Source: Anticarsia gemmatalis (lineage: Eukaryota; Arthropoda; Insecta; Lepidoptera; Erebidae). From it: 64,000 nucleotides of DNA. Position 1 is the first letter of the stretch; each line of letters starts with the position of its first letter. Below the pieces are notes generated by a model. That model had not been told where the DNA came from, searched no databases, and worked only from the letters and a program-made list of their open reading frames with translations. Where the stretch lies: the NCBI RefSeq assembly GCF_050436995.1, contig NC_134769.1:4402001-4466000 (forward strand), given 5' to 3'. Below are positions 1-13,292 of the stretch, one piece after another. The position numbers and the translations under genes were made by a program.

Positions 1-3000
1 TTTTATGAATAGTATAGAAGAGGTCTTCAGAATTAAATTACGACTATATGGCGTGTCGCACGATCTAAACATCGGTTAGTTTGTAAAACCGAATAAACTG
101 AAATTAACCAAGTTTGACATGGGCATGATGTCATTCGCTGTGGGAAGAATTAATCTACTTATTGTTGCTTTACCAAGAAACGCGAATTTATCGTAGCACC
201 ATTGTTATGTGAAGGACTTTGAAACATTTATCAAATTCTAATTATAGCGGAACTATTTCGTAAAGTTCCTTATTAAATAAAAATAATGAGTACACATATG
301 TTTTTGTAGGTCATATATTGCGCTTTGTAGGAGTGTGCCTGTACGTGGATGTACGACCCCAATACGAGCAACGACATCCATGGCATCGGACATCCGTCCG
401 TCACAACCGGTTGAAAGAAACTCAAAGGAAAATCGGACACGAGCCAAGGAAATACGAGACGGTGAAATAAAATTACGACATGATAGAAAAATATATTGTT
501 GATTCAACTGCCAAAGACGCTATTGATAAAAATATTTGCTGTATCTTTGATAGAGAAATTGAGTCATTGAAAAACTACTTACATGGTATACATTCTTTTT
601 GGAGGTTTATTTGTTGTAAGAATATTGCTCTGCAATAAGGTTTCTTTTGTCTGAGACATTATGTTAATCTATACGAACGCCTAAAGAATTGTAAATTCTA
701 TTATCTGACCCGCATCAAGCCTTTAAATTATATCAAACCTTTTTTTACCAAACGTAAAGATAAACATTGAAGGTCGTATAACGTCATGTTCTTTAAAAAA
801 TGATGATTGACATCTTTGTTTTGGTAATTCTTCACGGATTTGTACTTAAGTATCTAATTTGATGATTAAATTATATCACTAACTTACCACGTGAGGCTGG
901 CATGTGCTTCAGCGTATAATGACTTCTTTCTTGCACGATATAGGCATATGCTACCGTACTATGATCTCTACAAAAAATAAACCTTTACAAAAATGAGAAC
1001 AAAAAAGTATTGACAGGTTACATAACAAACACGGTGAAAGAATACAGCACGTTCTAAAGAGTTTTCAAGTAAACATGCCTGCCATTTACCCAGAACGGAT
1101 TCTAAGAATTTAAATGTGTGATAGGAAAACATCTTGTAAGATATTTTCCTTCCTGTTAACAGTGACGATAGTATATCACAAGGAATGCTAATTCCTACCC
1201 GACATTAACAGCTATTCGCGAGCTCGTATACACTCTAGTATGTTAATCCTAATTAACAAGAAACACGGAACTATTCCATTTTATGGTTCACACTCGTCCC
1301 AGTTAATTTGATTCCAAATGGGTTCCATTATGGGCGACCGTGTCGCGTCAAGCCCTTTCGCTTTAAGGGCTATTCGGGCGTGTGCGACGCGTCACTCTCG
1401 CGGTGTCCCTGTTACGCTTTATAGCCCATCCTGATGATTGAAAGCCTTTAAAAAAGTGGTAGTAAAACTGGATTGGAATGTCATGTCAGAAACAGAGTGC
1501 CACTCTTCTGAGAGACATCGATTCTCTTGTACAGTTGTCTTTAGATCTGTCGCTTAGATAAGTAATCTAAATATTGTTGTAGCTTCATTCAACACGATGC
1601 TATTTGAATAAGTAAGTGCTAAGTCTAAACGATTCGACTAAATTCCTCTCATCCTCATAAAGATTTAGGATATCATTTTAAGGGTAAACTGACGAAAGCG
1701 TAGGAAGGTATATTTTAATTACAAAGTATATCCGGCTAGGCTTTAGAAGTCCATAAAGATAAACGTAAATAACAAGTATTTAAGCAAATAACCATCTTCG
1801 CCGTCTACCCGAGCCTGCGCGTGGGCACACAGGTCTTGTTGCCCAGCCAGTGACTCAGCACACGTCTAATCATGCCAGGTAATAATGTAATTTTATATTC
1901 CAACAAGTTTAGTAAACTTGCTAAACTAGGCGTAAACATCAATTTGTCTTATTTATAAATATTGTGTGGGTTCGTCTGGAGTCTATTTCGAGGTCTACAA
2001 ACTAACAAACGGCCTACGTTATTTATCCTCATTGTTTTATTTGATGTAAATGTAGAATGTAATAAAGGCGTATAATTAAATTAAAACCTCTGCTTTGAAT
2101 CAGTAAGAAGATACTATTACGACATAAGCCACACGAAAGAAACAATTAAACGCAACTTAATAACTTAGATTGTATCTTGGAGCGAGCTTCAAAGCTAACC
2201 ACATTATGAGCATCAAAGGCTTTATATCGTCGTAGGCGGACCAGCTGAGAGAAATGCATGGAAACAAGATGGAAACCGGTTATGTTGACGAGACCGATGC
2301 GCCGCTAGGACGAAAGTGCAGTGCAAGTGGCGGGCTGCGACGGAAACACACTTGTAACTCGATAAAGTTCTATTTTAGTACGCTTTTATTTGGAAACTTG
2401 GAAAGTTAAATCTTGTTTAGTTTGCGATCAATAAGGATATATCTTGATAATTTCATTGTGACTTCACCACTCCAAATGTAGTTAAATAAGAAAGTGGTTT
2501 ATAACGCATTCAGGTACAAGTGGACTTGTCCATTTGTATAGAAATTTCACTACAGTTTGTTTATGTTTGTTTCAATAGACCTCTACAAGCTAACCAAAAT
2601 AGATTTTACCAACCAAATACTGGAAATTTTACCCGTTTGCTGTAAACAACTACACATCGTATAATCACATTATTAATGCTTTCTAATAAGTTTTCTAAGG
2701 GTCGGTCGGCAAGCTTAAAGCTTTATATCAGAATATTGCGGGGGCGGGTTTTATACCCTCTAAATGTCCGTAACATATCGTTAATTATGAAGGCAAACCA
2801 CTATTGTGTATTTAACGGAATCAAAGTTTATTATAAAGCGTCCACTAATTGTATTTTGTGGGGCAATTAAAATGAATCTTTTCATACCCCACAGGTATTG
2901 TTCGTCGCGTCAGCTTCGGAACTATTAACTTCAACAAAAAAGGAAATAATGAATTCCAGACTCTTTTTTAATCCTCTCGAGCTTTTATGCGCCAGAAACC

Positions 3001-6000
3001 TGAACCAGTTAGTGAGACAATGCGTTTTAATTTGTTGAGTTTCGAACTAAAAGTTGATGATAGCAAGTCAAAGCTGAAGCTCGGCTAGCATAATTGCTGG
3101 TATTGAGTTTATATCCTTTATAAAATCATTTGAAATGCTAGTTTTATTCCTGTATGAGTAGGTTTTTAAAGTATTTTGTGTTGCTTTGTGACGATAAAAC
3201 GACACAATGAGATCGTCGTCGCAGATTTACACTTTCTTAAATGAAAAAGACCTTCCAACAAGCAATTTCAAAGTTGAATACAATGTTATTAAAAAGAGAA
3301 ATGACATGAAACTGTACAAAAAGAGCAACGAAATTAGAAAAGTTTCAGTTATGTACATTCATTTATTAAATAACACCTACGTATGTATAACTACATATTA
3401 AACTTCGAGCTAAAACGAGTTTTAAAGATCACCCACAAACGCAAACATGGTTGCTAATCAGTAAATTATGCTCATTATAACAACCATCCATGTAACTGAT
3501 AAGTTTCATATACTGGGAGCCATTTCTAAACTTTTTATCTACTTAATGTACAAGAGCTACGATGCCAGGATATAACTGAACAATATTTTTCAATCTGCTA
3601 AGAAAAAACTGCACCAAAAACAATTTAAAAGAAGTTACTACCTAATAAAACTTTCATTAGACAAATAATTTTGTAATAAAGACGAATGTTGGCTTTGGGA
3701 ATTTAATTAGAAGCTTGTTTCGTCGAGAATACATAAAAAGTATAATACATTTCTCTTTTCCTTCAGATCTAACACAATATTTATTTCGTGCAAAAGCCGA
3801 GCTATTATTTTCCAGAACTGCGTTTTTGTTTTGCTTTAGTGCAAAGCACTGAAACTGGAGCAGCATTTTCGCTGCGGATATAAAACAATTTAATTGTTTC
3901 TTTTATTCACTTGGAATTATTTGGCCACCAAAGTACTGCTTCGAAGAATAGTGCAATCTGTTTCGCGTCACCGCAATTCCAAACTATGCTTTGCGTTGTT
4001 CTAGTTTCGAATGCGGTTCCTTCAAGTTTCTAATCATACGCCCAAGTTTTGTACCGTATTATTTAACTATTTCCGACCAAACTTTTGAGTGGGTAGTACG
4101 AGAATACTTTGTAGGAACAAGAGAACGAACGTAGGCGTTTTTCCATTGTCTTATTTTTTCCTCATCTTTTTGTAGATATCCACTGATTATGGTTGCTAAG
4201 AGACTTGCTTGAAACGTGTGTGTTATTTTGTTGCAATATTGTGGCAGCTTCAATAAGTTATGTATGTTTTTAATGCTGGGCGCTTAAAGACCGGTTCTAA
4301 AAGATTAGTTACTATGTAGAAGTTTTTAATAATACAGCGATAGGTGTCGTTAATCGAGTTTGATCTTAAGATTTTTTGCTCTACTTGTAGCGCAGAACAT
4401 TGTGTAATAAAACACAACTATTAATTTAAGTCTAAGTTTCTTAGTGAGTATTTTTTTCTAAGCATAAGAAGAGGCCTCAAAGTTTAGCGAACTTTGGTAT
4501 GAACATGCAAGCATCGTTGCAATTCTCATATTTTACTTTACTCTACAACACACATGATGGCTTTCTATGTAAGTTATAAACTGTATGATTTGCGGAACAA
4601 GCCTCGCGAAGCTTTGTAAAAATTGCACTTTGTCTTTAACAATATAGGAAAGTGCAGAAATAGTGATACCTACACATGAAATCTCATGCAGTTTTATAAG
4701 AATTCTTTATTTTTTTCCCAATATTACATAGTTCTTTACAAATTTTCACATACACCTATCATTATTCAGTTAACAGTCTTAATTAAGTATTCCCGTTCAA
4801 TTTGACATCGCAAACAAATGCTCGCCATGAATTTTGAACAGTGTAACGTTGCATAGTTATGTCTGTCGTACAATTATCATAATTGTGTTTACTACACCGC
4901 GTGCGTCGTAATGAACACAAACACTTGACCGTTATGACATACGTGCTTCTACTTAATTGTCTATGATGATTATTATCTTATGTTTATTATAAACGTAACT
5001 ATTATGCTAACATGTATTGAAATACAATATCTTCATGCATATTGTATAATCGATTAAAGATTTTGATGAACTTATTAACTCTTTATTAAGCTCTATGAAA
5101 TTCATAAGATAAAAGATGTTTATTTCACACAAAGCAGTGTAGGTCTTAGTTGTAAAATTTTAGCGCAGCCTATTTCGCCTAGGGTAGGCATATGAAATAT
5201 GTAGCAGGTACGGTAAATATACATAATTCTTGATTAGTTTTCCTTTTTACAGCTGACTTTAACTCTTAAATTGTCAAGATTTACAAGGAAACTGATAAAA
5301 TGGATTCCAAAATGCCGTCACGTAGAGTAAAAACGTGTCTCCGCCAAAATCTTATTTGCCTTCAATTGAAAATAAGCTGTGACTTATTGACTACGTAGAT
5401 ATAGTGAGAAATTACAGTTTTGGCCGTTTAAGTAGCACGGATGACGTATGCGCTGTGCCCTTCAAATGAACATCCTGAAATAGTGTTTTACCCTTCAAAA
5501 TAATATATTTTTCCTCAATTTATCTCACAGTTGACATAATGGCCAATTCACCTTCACCATCATAATAAACGCGTGTGCAACGCTGACTCATTACCTAATA
5601 GTGCTAACGTAATGAGTCGATCAACAAACCGCATGTATGTCAGTGCCAAGGACACGCAACCAATCAGTTTACGGAGACAATGTGCTATTACTCGGTACTT
5701 ATGTAACTATACACTAGCGCCTCGGCAATTACTGACATAATGGTGCCTTACTTGCTCTGTTATTATAAGCTGAAGTACCGTATTTGCGGTAAGGCTTTTA
5801 CGTGGCTTCAGAATCATCATCAACTATACAGAATTTAGTGGGAAGCTTGACTTTTGGTTTCTTTGAGCTTCATCTGGGTGCTGTGAAGAAGTGCAAAAGA
5901 CTCTCAAGCTTAAGCACTCTAGCTGTCTTCCCTGAGTTTGCTATTTCCTAGCTAGTGCAGCAGTAAAAATCGTTTCCTATTTCATTCCTACCTTTTATTT

Positions 6001-9000
6001 TTATCTTCAAAGGTCATTTCCAACTGCATATTACCGATTAACATGCAAACAAGAATCTTTCAGTAAGCACATAGTAGATTTTTGCGCAAAAACTTTAGAC
6101 GTGTTATGAAATTAACTGAGAAAAGTAAAGAATACAGATTCTTTTGCCCTTCGATAGGGCACTAGGGACTCTTAATAATAATAACAGTACCGTAACGCAC
6201 AGTCTAAGAACATTTTACAGAAGAAAAGAGCTTGTTATTCTGTAATAACACTTGCTAACCTGTTGTGTTGGTTTTCTTATTATGTAAAGGACAGTTTATT
6301 ATTTTACATACCTACTTACTCAACTCACACTTATAGCGTTAACTTTATTACTGTAGATGTATATGCTGATGCTTATGTCCCTATTTAGTGTAGTAAAGTA
6401 GTAGTAATAGGTACTTTGATTCGTGATTTGATTTATATGATGAATAACTGAAATTGCAATTTTTGGGTGACTAATTCAAACTATGTTAGAGATATATGAT
6501 TTAAAGCCGGCCAAGGCTACCTTGTTTATGTAAGTTTTTTCAAATTTCAGCTTTGAAACCAACAAGACAAGACTAAATAACTCACGGGCGCGCTAGCTTC
6601 AATCATAGTTTCATTTCTTATGACCATTTCGCTCCATATATTAAGATATTGATCAGTAAACTTCCTGGAAGCATTTGACGTCAATGATGCATGAATTGCA
6701 AATGCCAAGTCTGCCAGTTTCATTATAACCGCTTCAAGTACTGAGTGTAACGCGGCTATTTTCAGACCAGATCTAAATCGAGCTATGTTGGTCAACAAGC
6801 ACGCGTCTTAAAGGATTAACTTTATGAAAATGTGGGTACTTACACAATCAAGCTGCAAGCTAATTTGGGATGTTGAAGTACTTTTTAATGGTATTTGGAG
6901 AGCACTTTATTCTTTACAGATGTTTGTGGATCTTTGAAATGGTTTTGGTATGTTCGGAATGATGTAATATACCTAAAGTTTTAATGGAAAAATACACCGT
7001 TGAGTTATAATTATATGGAAGAAATAAAACAAAAATAAAGCATTTTAGTAACATGTTCTCAGGTGTAATATTAAAAAAGTAATTTTAAAGTGAGTATATT
7101 TTCACTTTAATGAGGAAACCTACTTACAACTAGTAGGTTAACATAAAATACTTTAAGTACCGCTTCGTGTCGTTTTAAATTATCTTGTAACTCACTAAAG
7201 CGACAAAACGACTTCTAGGTACAGTTGATACAGACAGATGACGTAAGCACCACGTTAGCAAGGACCCCACGACAATTACGAAACCAAAACACGTCCGTAA
7301 CGTATTGTGATTGCAATAGAAATGGTAATTTAAAGGTTAAAATGCGAGATGGAGATTTAAACCGCGAAGACAGTACTTGGAAGACGAGTCACTTGTTGAA
7401 AAAACCGGTTTGTTGCAGATTGTGTACATTTACAGAGGGCAACATTAAAAATACGGTTTAACTTGTCACGATGGTCTTGTATCTAAAGTCTTTAAGAATT
7501 CCCCGCTATTGAGGAAAATGGAATCATAATCAGAAATTACCAATGTACAAAGTACGAACCAAACCTTTGATATTTGAAAACGCTGTGGCTTTTTTTACAC
7601 GTGATAATAAAACATATGTAAATGAATGCGTTTATCTAAATTGTCTCACGATTTACATTTAGTTGCTAAGATATGTATCAGCTCGTATCAGCACTTAAGA
7701 ACATAAATGTGTTTGGCAACTATTAAGCCTAATCTTTGGCTTTAATTGCAATCTCCAGTCTCACAGAAACGGCGGATGAAAGTCGACGAACGAATGGGCA
7801 CAGCTCTAAGGCAATAAATCCCAGGCCTTCTGTCTGTATGACCTAGGTCTGACCTAATTACGCGGCTTTCCCAACTACACGAGTGGTGGTAAACACTAAA
7901 GTGTTGGATACACTTAAGTATTATCTTAACCGCATCGATAGTCATCGAACAGCGATAATAGATTGATGTTTTATGGATTTTTCCACTACTTAACTATGAA
8001 TAATAACTGTTTTTTCTTTCTAATTAATCTACGATACACCCATATAAGAGCTAAGTTATTTGCTGGCAGTGTCATGAATCATCTGTATTGTCATTAGTTA
8101 TAGCACTTAATTACTTGAATTATTTCAAGACATGAATCAAGCAAAATATTGTTTTGTAAATTCTAAAAATGAAGAAGAAATTGCTCTGAACTGTGGGTGG
8201 TATTTTTAATAAGCGTGTAGGTATGCTAAATTGATTACTAAAGGGGGATGTCATCATAAATTTAATGTGATCTCGTAAGCAATTTAGTGTGATGAGCGAG
8301 CTCAAATAAGTATCTCCTATAATGCTTTACCCCGTCTACGTAATTATATCTAATAGCCCTGTAATTACCATGTAAAGTATAAAATGAATATAATCTATCA
8401 TTCTTTGTATCTAAACTGTAATCTTGTATCTACGTGGTAATATTACAGCTACACATTGAATCAAATTGAAGAATGTTTTATCTCTGCATCGACGAAATTC
8501 AAACATAAGTTCCGTACAATTCTAAATGGGTTCCTTTTACAAAGTTAAAGATTTTCTCTTCAATTGATAGTGCTCTACATCGCTATCTCCGCTGAAAGCT
8601 CGACGCAAGTGCAGTGCAGCAAATAAAACTTTCACGTAGCAATCGATAGAAGGGTACGTTCTAGTCCCACTGCCCTTTAAAAGCAAAGTAATGCATATTG
8701 TATTATATCGTCAAGGGTAGCTATTTCCGAACGCACTAATAGCTAATCTATAATATAATCCGTATTACTATGAAATGCACTTAACAAATTACTATGCTTT
8801 AGTAAAAAAGAACTATCAGTAGATATAAAACTGCAAACTATGAATATACATTTGAATATTTCAATAAAATGAATTTGTAATAAAGTTTTCACAATTCAGA
8901 TCACTTGTTCGTGTCGCCTAGCGCCTGAGAAAATATGTCAGGCAACGAGATTCAGCCGCACTGCAGCACCGGTTATGTTCCGCAGGCGTTTCGATTGAGC

Positions 9001-10107
9001 TTAATTAAAATTGTCCCACCGCGTATGAAGCGAACATTGTAAAGGTGTGACAGACGTTTTACATAACTGAAATTTATATATACTCGTGTTACGTTTTTTG
9101 TTTCAACCCCTTTGTATTTTATCATTCTACGAAAAACGTAGGTACAATGTTTTCAACACGAGTATAAAAACATTCAGGCGTTTCAACGAATTCCAAACAG
9201 TTGCATAATAAAGATTGAATCAAAATAATTCCCGGTATTGTACAGACAGCGGTATTCGTAATCAATGCGGAGAAACAAAGCGTGCACAGATGAACATTGT
9301 TGTTTTGTTACAGTTTATAAACAGCACAAAAAACGAGAGTTGTTTATTTTGAGCTACTTGCCGTAATTATATTTGAATGAGAGTTTATGAGTATCTTACA
9401 ACGATCAATAAGTGCAAATGTTATGGTTAATTTTTCAAAATAACTACTTATGCACTTTTTAGCTAATAAATCTTGCCGAGCTTGATATATGTCAAACTGT
9501 CAACATTTGCTCTTTTGCTATTTTTAGGCGCTTGTCTTACAACTCGACCGTGTAAGCAATTTGTCGAGCTTAGTTCTAACAAGCCCTTCTTAGAAATGAA
9601 GCTTCGCGTTAATTATCTTTGTCTTAATTACCTCTAAACCCTTCCGGCTTCACACCTGTAGTGTCTCTACATAACTATAATTATAAGTAGATTGAAATTC
9701 TTAGAAACTTTGGATATTGAACTTGTAGGTGATCATAATTTATGCAACTGCATTCGTATCTACGTCATTGCTTTACGGACTGACGTCTATCATTAATAAT
9801 AAAAGCAACGATTGATCGACTTTGTTAGATTACTGAAGAATACCCCCTATTTCAACATTCCTGCACGCTTTTGTTTGTGTTCGGTATTTACTGTAATAAC
9901 AACATAAGATTCCCCGACCGTCTTTTAGAACTTTAGGTACATGTTTTCCGATGTAGGTTTTCCTAATATTTGCTTGGAAACTTACTCTAAGCTAAGTAAA
10001 TAAAAATGATAAAAATATTTATATCTACAAAATAAAGACTTTACTATAATGTTTGGTTTAGCTAAGTTTTTATTTTATAAAATTAATGGTAGAGATAATA
10101 TACAATG
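1..10107. other. No gene recognised
   Basis: AT-rich DNA with only short chance frames. GC-richer patches at about 1330-1430 and 2290-2345 show no long frame or known motif. A 12-base inverted pair (TATACTCGTGTT at 9079-9090 and its complement at 9155-9166) may be a small degenerate repeat. This could be intergenic DNA or an upstream ankyrin intron. Confidence 0.6.
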
Positions 10108-10297
10108 ACTTCCGTGGCGCAATGTTCAAGGTGGTCGGGAGGTCCTGGGTTCGATTCCCACACGGAACAATTATTTGTACGATCCGCAAAGAGTGGTTTT
10201 GGGTATGGTAATACTTTGTGTCCGTTGTTTGTTATGTTACCTTTATTCGTAAAAGTCCTCGCGACCCAAGAGCAGTTCTTAGTGAGGGATTTGTGAA
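10108..10297 (+). repeat. tRNA-derived SINE, copy 1
   Basis: The head resembles a tRNA gene: GTGGCGCAATG (box A region) and GGTTCGATTCCC (box B), closing with a complementary end. It is followed by a body, ATTTGTACGATCCGC.. TAGTGTCCGTTGTTTGT-like, shared with the copy at 40531. It is a SINE and not a functional tRNA, because the cloverleaf is imperfect and fused to the body. Confidence 0.75.
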
Positions 10298-13062
10298 GTG
10301 AATAATTTGATTTGAAGTGATAAAAAAAGAAAAGATATATAAATCACACGAGATTAACCTTCTATTATTTATGTAGCTTCATACTCTTTTATTATATGTT
10401 AGCAATAAGTCAATATGGATTGCAAAATGTTCGTCAGAAGCCCGATGACACCGGATACTCGCAGGTGGCAATCGATACCCATGGGACGTAATGTGATGCT
10501 GACTCAAGCAAGGCGAGCCCGCGCACTGGCCCGTGGGCTCCGGTTACGAGGATATCCACACGATATTCGCTCCAATAAAGATCTAGAGCAGGAAGGAAAA
10601 AAATTCTATTAACGGCAAAACTGAATACTGAAAATGTGGGTAGTTGCAGAAAAGGTTTTTGGCATAGAAATTGACCGTGCTCTATAAGTAAAAAACCAAA
10701 AAAATAAAGATTTTGGAATGTTCTCTGAAGTAAAGCTAGGATGTATCGTTAACACTGCCCCTAATATGTACTGTCACTAAAAGCCTTATTGATTCAATAA
10801 TATCATAAGAACGAGGGGTGAACCTATCGTTTCCGCGAACCTCATAGAGCGTTAAAAGGAAGCTGTTGATGGATAGACCTTTGATTTTATTATGAAGCCG
10901 AGTGACGAATAAGCGTTACTTACGCTTATGAGTTAAACTAAAAGCTTTATAATATATTATTCAGTCGGCATAATGGATAACAGCCATCGTCTACCAAAAC
11001 TTACCTCACTCATGAGTGGTTTCATGCAGTTAGTGAGCTCTGCGGGTTTGGATTTTCATAATATAAGCTTCAGAGTTCGTGGTGTGAATGCGAGCTGCGG
11101 TTCTGCACAGATATTTGCATATATTCATTATTACAATCGCCAGGTTCATGCAGCCATCCACACACGAATCTAGGACACGTTTATTTTCAGGACACGTGAA
11201 CTCGATACCGTCTGTTTATCTATTTATTTCCCTGTATGCACGTGCGTACTCACGTAATATGACGTCAGAGCACTGAAGGGAAAATATTCTACGGCATATT
11301 TACGATTGGGTAGTTATACAAATGTGAAGGCTGCGTATTTCTTTTACCACGAAAACAGTAGTTTTGGTATTTGAACCGTAAATTATTATTCTTCCGTAAA
11401 TACTATTCGTAGGCTGTTTGAATGTTTTAAAAATAGTGCATAGTGCATCGTTAGTACATTTTAAAGAAAATTACATGTCATTCCACAAATAATCGTAAAA
11501 GGAAAACACTATATTAATTGCACTGTCCGACAAAATCATACGCACCTGTTATTATCTAGCAACGTGTGTAATCTATTTTATGATTTCTTCAAAATTAGTT
11601 GACGTTGATTTAACACATTGTCTATCTAGTAAACGAGTTAATTATCCAACTCATTATGTTAACACGCTATTAAAGCATCATTTTTAATGCAATAGTTAGC
11701 TGTAAAAGAAATAGTTTCTTTGCTTTTGATCCTGGATATAGAGTTCGAATTACTACCTCAAGTCGATCGCTAAAGATTGCCGCATTGCATCAAATGTAGC
11801 GGATCTTAGCCAGATGGGAAAGGATAACGACTATTATAAACCCAGAATCCACACAGAATACTAAAAGACACAAAGAGAAGTTTTAAAGGACATCAATCAC
11901 TCGGGCACCTTTCTACCCAGCGGTAATCCCTTTTAAAAGCTCGAGGAAGTAGAATAAATGCTTCATCCAAGTGCTAGTGATAATTTGTTTCGATAAGGCG
12001 CAGGCTGACACACATTAATGGGTCAACTACTCAATTGTCGCTTACCGTATTTATCCAATTGGCTGATTGTTTCCTTGAACCGTGGTTCACAGCATCCATT
12101 GTACGAATCACAGATTGGAAGCGTGGGCGTTAGATTGTCACGTAATTATTTGCGCACTTGCAAATGTTCGTTGTTGGGGTAGTCCTAGCAGATGAAGAAC
12201 AACTTTAAATGAAACATTTTGCTTAGATTTCGGCGCCCGATGACAGAATTTAAAGTGCATTTACCCTTGGATTGCTTGGCTTTTCGGCGCTGGCCGTGCC
12301 AACAAGCTGACGTTAAACTCTCGTAAGCAATGACAAAGCTTAAAATATCGAATTAACGAAGTATCGAAAACTTCGTATCTGGTTTCTGTTGTGATGCTAA
12401 TCTTTTATCTAGTTTGTGAAGATGTAATGTGTGATTCAGTCGTCCTGTCTGCTCGACTTCCTCCCAGGATGTCTGCACCCATCGACACATTAGGATAATT
12501 TACTTTTAGCAATTTCTTCTTAACTGAGATTGACGCCATAAGGACTGTGGGTTCAAATTTTTTGGTGGATTCAGATTTTGATCACATTGCTTTCCAAGGG
12601 CTATAGTTATTGACATAGGAACGTAATTTGATAATTATAATAGGTAGATGTTTTTCATCTATTAAACGGTCGTTGTTCAACTTATCCTATGATTCCTAAA
12701 AGGAATGGTATGAAATAGCCAGATAAATATTGACTTCTACAGTAGCCAGTAATTATTTCAACTGTATATTTTACAACTTTCTCATTAATAGAATCTAGTT
12801 ACAAACTGTCAATTTCTAAAAGAAAATCCCAATTACGCCCGATCGGAAGTCAATACAACTTTTCAGTCAAGACATTCTACCTCATTAAAGAGGTAATTAA
12901 AAGCGGTAATAAGTGTAATAACACAACGGGCAGCGAAATCACATGATTTAATTAACTTTATAATCAGTTTGTAATAACTGCTTATAAAGATTCCGATACG
13001 ATTCACTTTTCATTTCGAATGGCTTTGTCTGCTTCATTTCACCACGTGTTTGTTGTTTGTCG
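10298..13062. other. No gene recognised
   Basis: AT-rich sequence. A GC-richer stretch at 10415-10612 holds a 65-codon frame of unknown kind that I do not accept as a gene. No splice-bounded exon or clear repeat was recognised. Confidence 0.5.
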
Positions 13063-13292
13063 TATGGTTAGTGGTCAACCTAGTGTCAAAGTTGTTCAAG
13101 CCGCCCGAAAGGCCTTTGACATGGCTTAACGACTATTATCTTAGCAAACAACAACCGGGACCGACTTTTTACGTGCCCTCCGAAGCACGGAGACGCCCAG
13201 CTCAAATACCACTATGCGGTCACCCATCTATGGAATGACCGCGCCAAGGGTTGCTTAACCCACAGATCGTTTACCGACCGGTGAGCGCAACT
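13063..13292 (+). repeat. Interspersed ~230-bp repeat, copy 1
   Basis: It matches 55001-55235 over its whole length, including GGTCAACCTAGTGTCAAAG, GCCGCCCGAAAGGCCTTTGA, ACCACTATGCGGTCACCCAT and CAGATCGTTTACCGACCGGT. It is GC-richer than its flanks. It looks like a dispersed lepidopteran retroelement or SINE segment; the class was not determined. Chance frames inside it are not taken as genes. Confidence 0.75.

Noticed and set aside
10108..10170. tRNA gene
   Set aside because: It has box A- and B-like segments but an imperfect cloverleaf and continues into a body shared with 40531, so it is a SINE head.
10415..10612. 65-codon frame, GC-richer, basic
   Set aside because: No domain, no splice context and no second copy. 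It could be a decayed repeat. I cannot support a gene.
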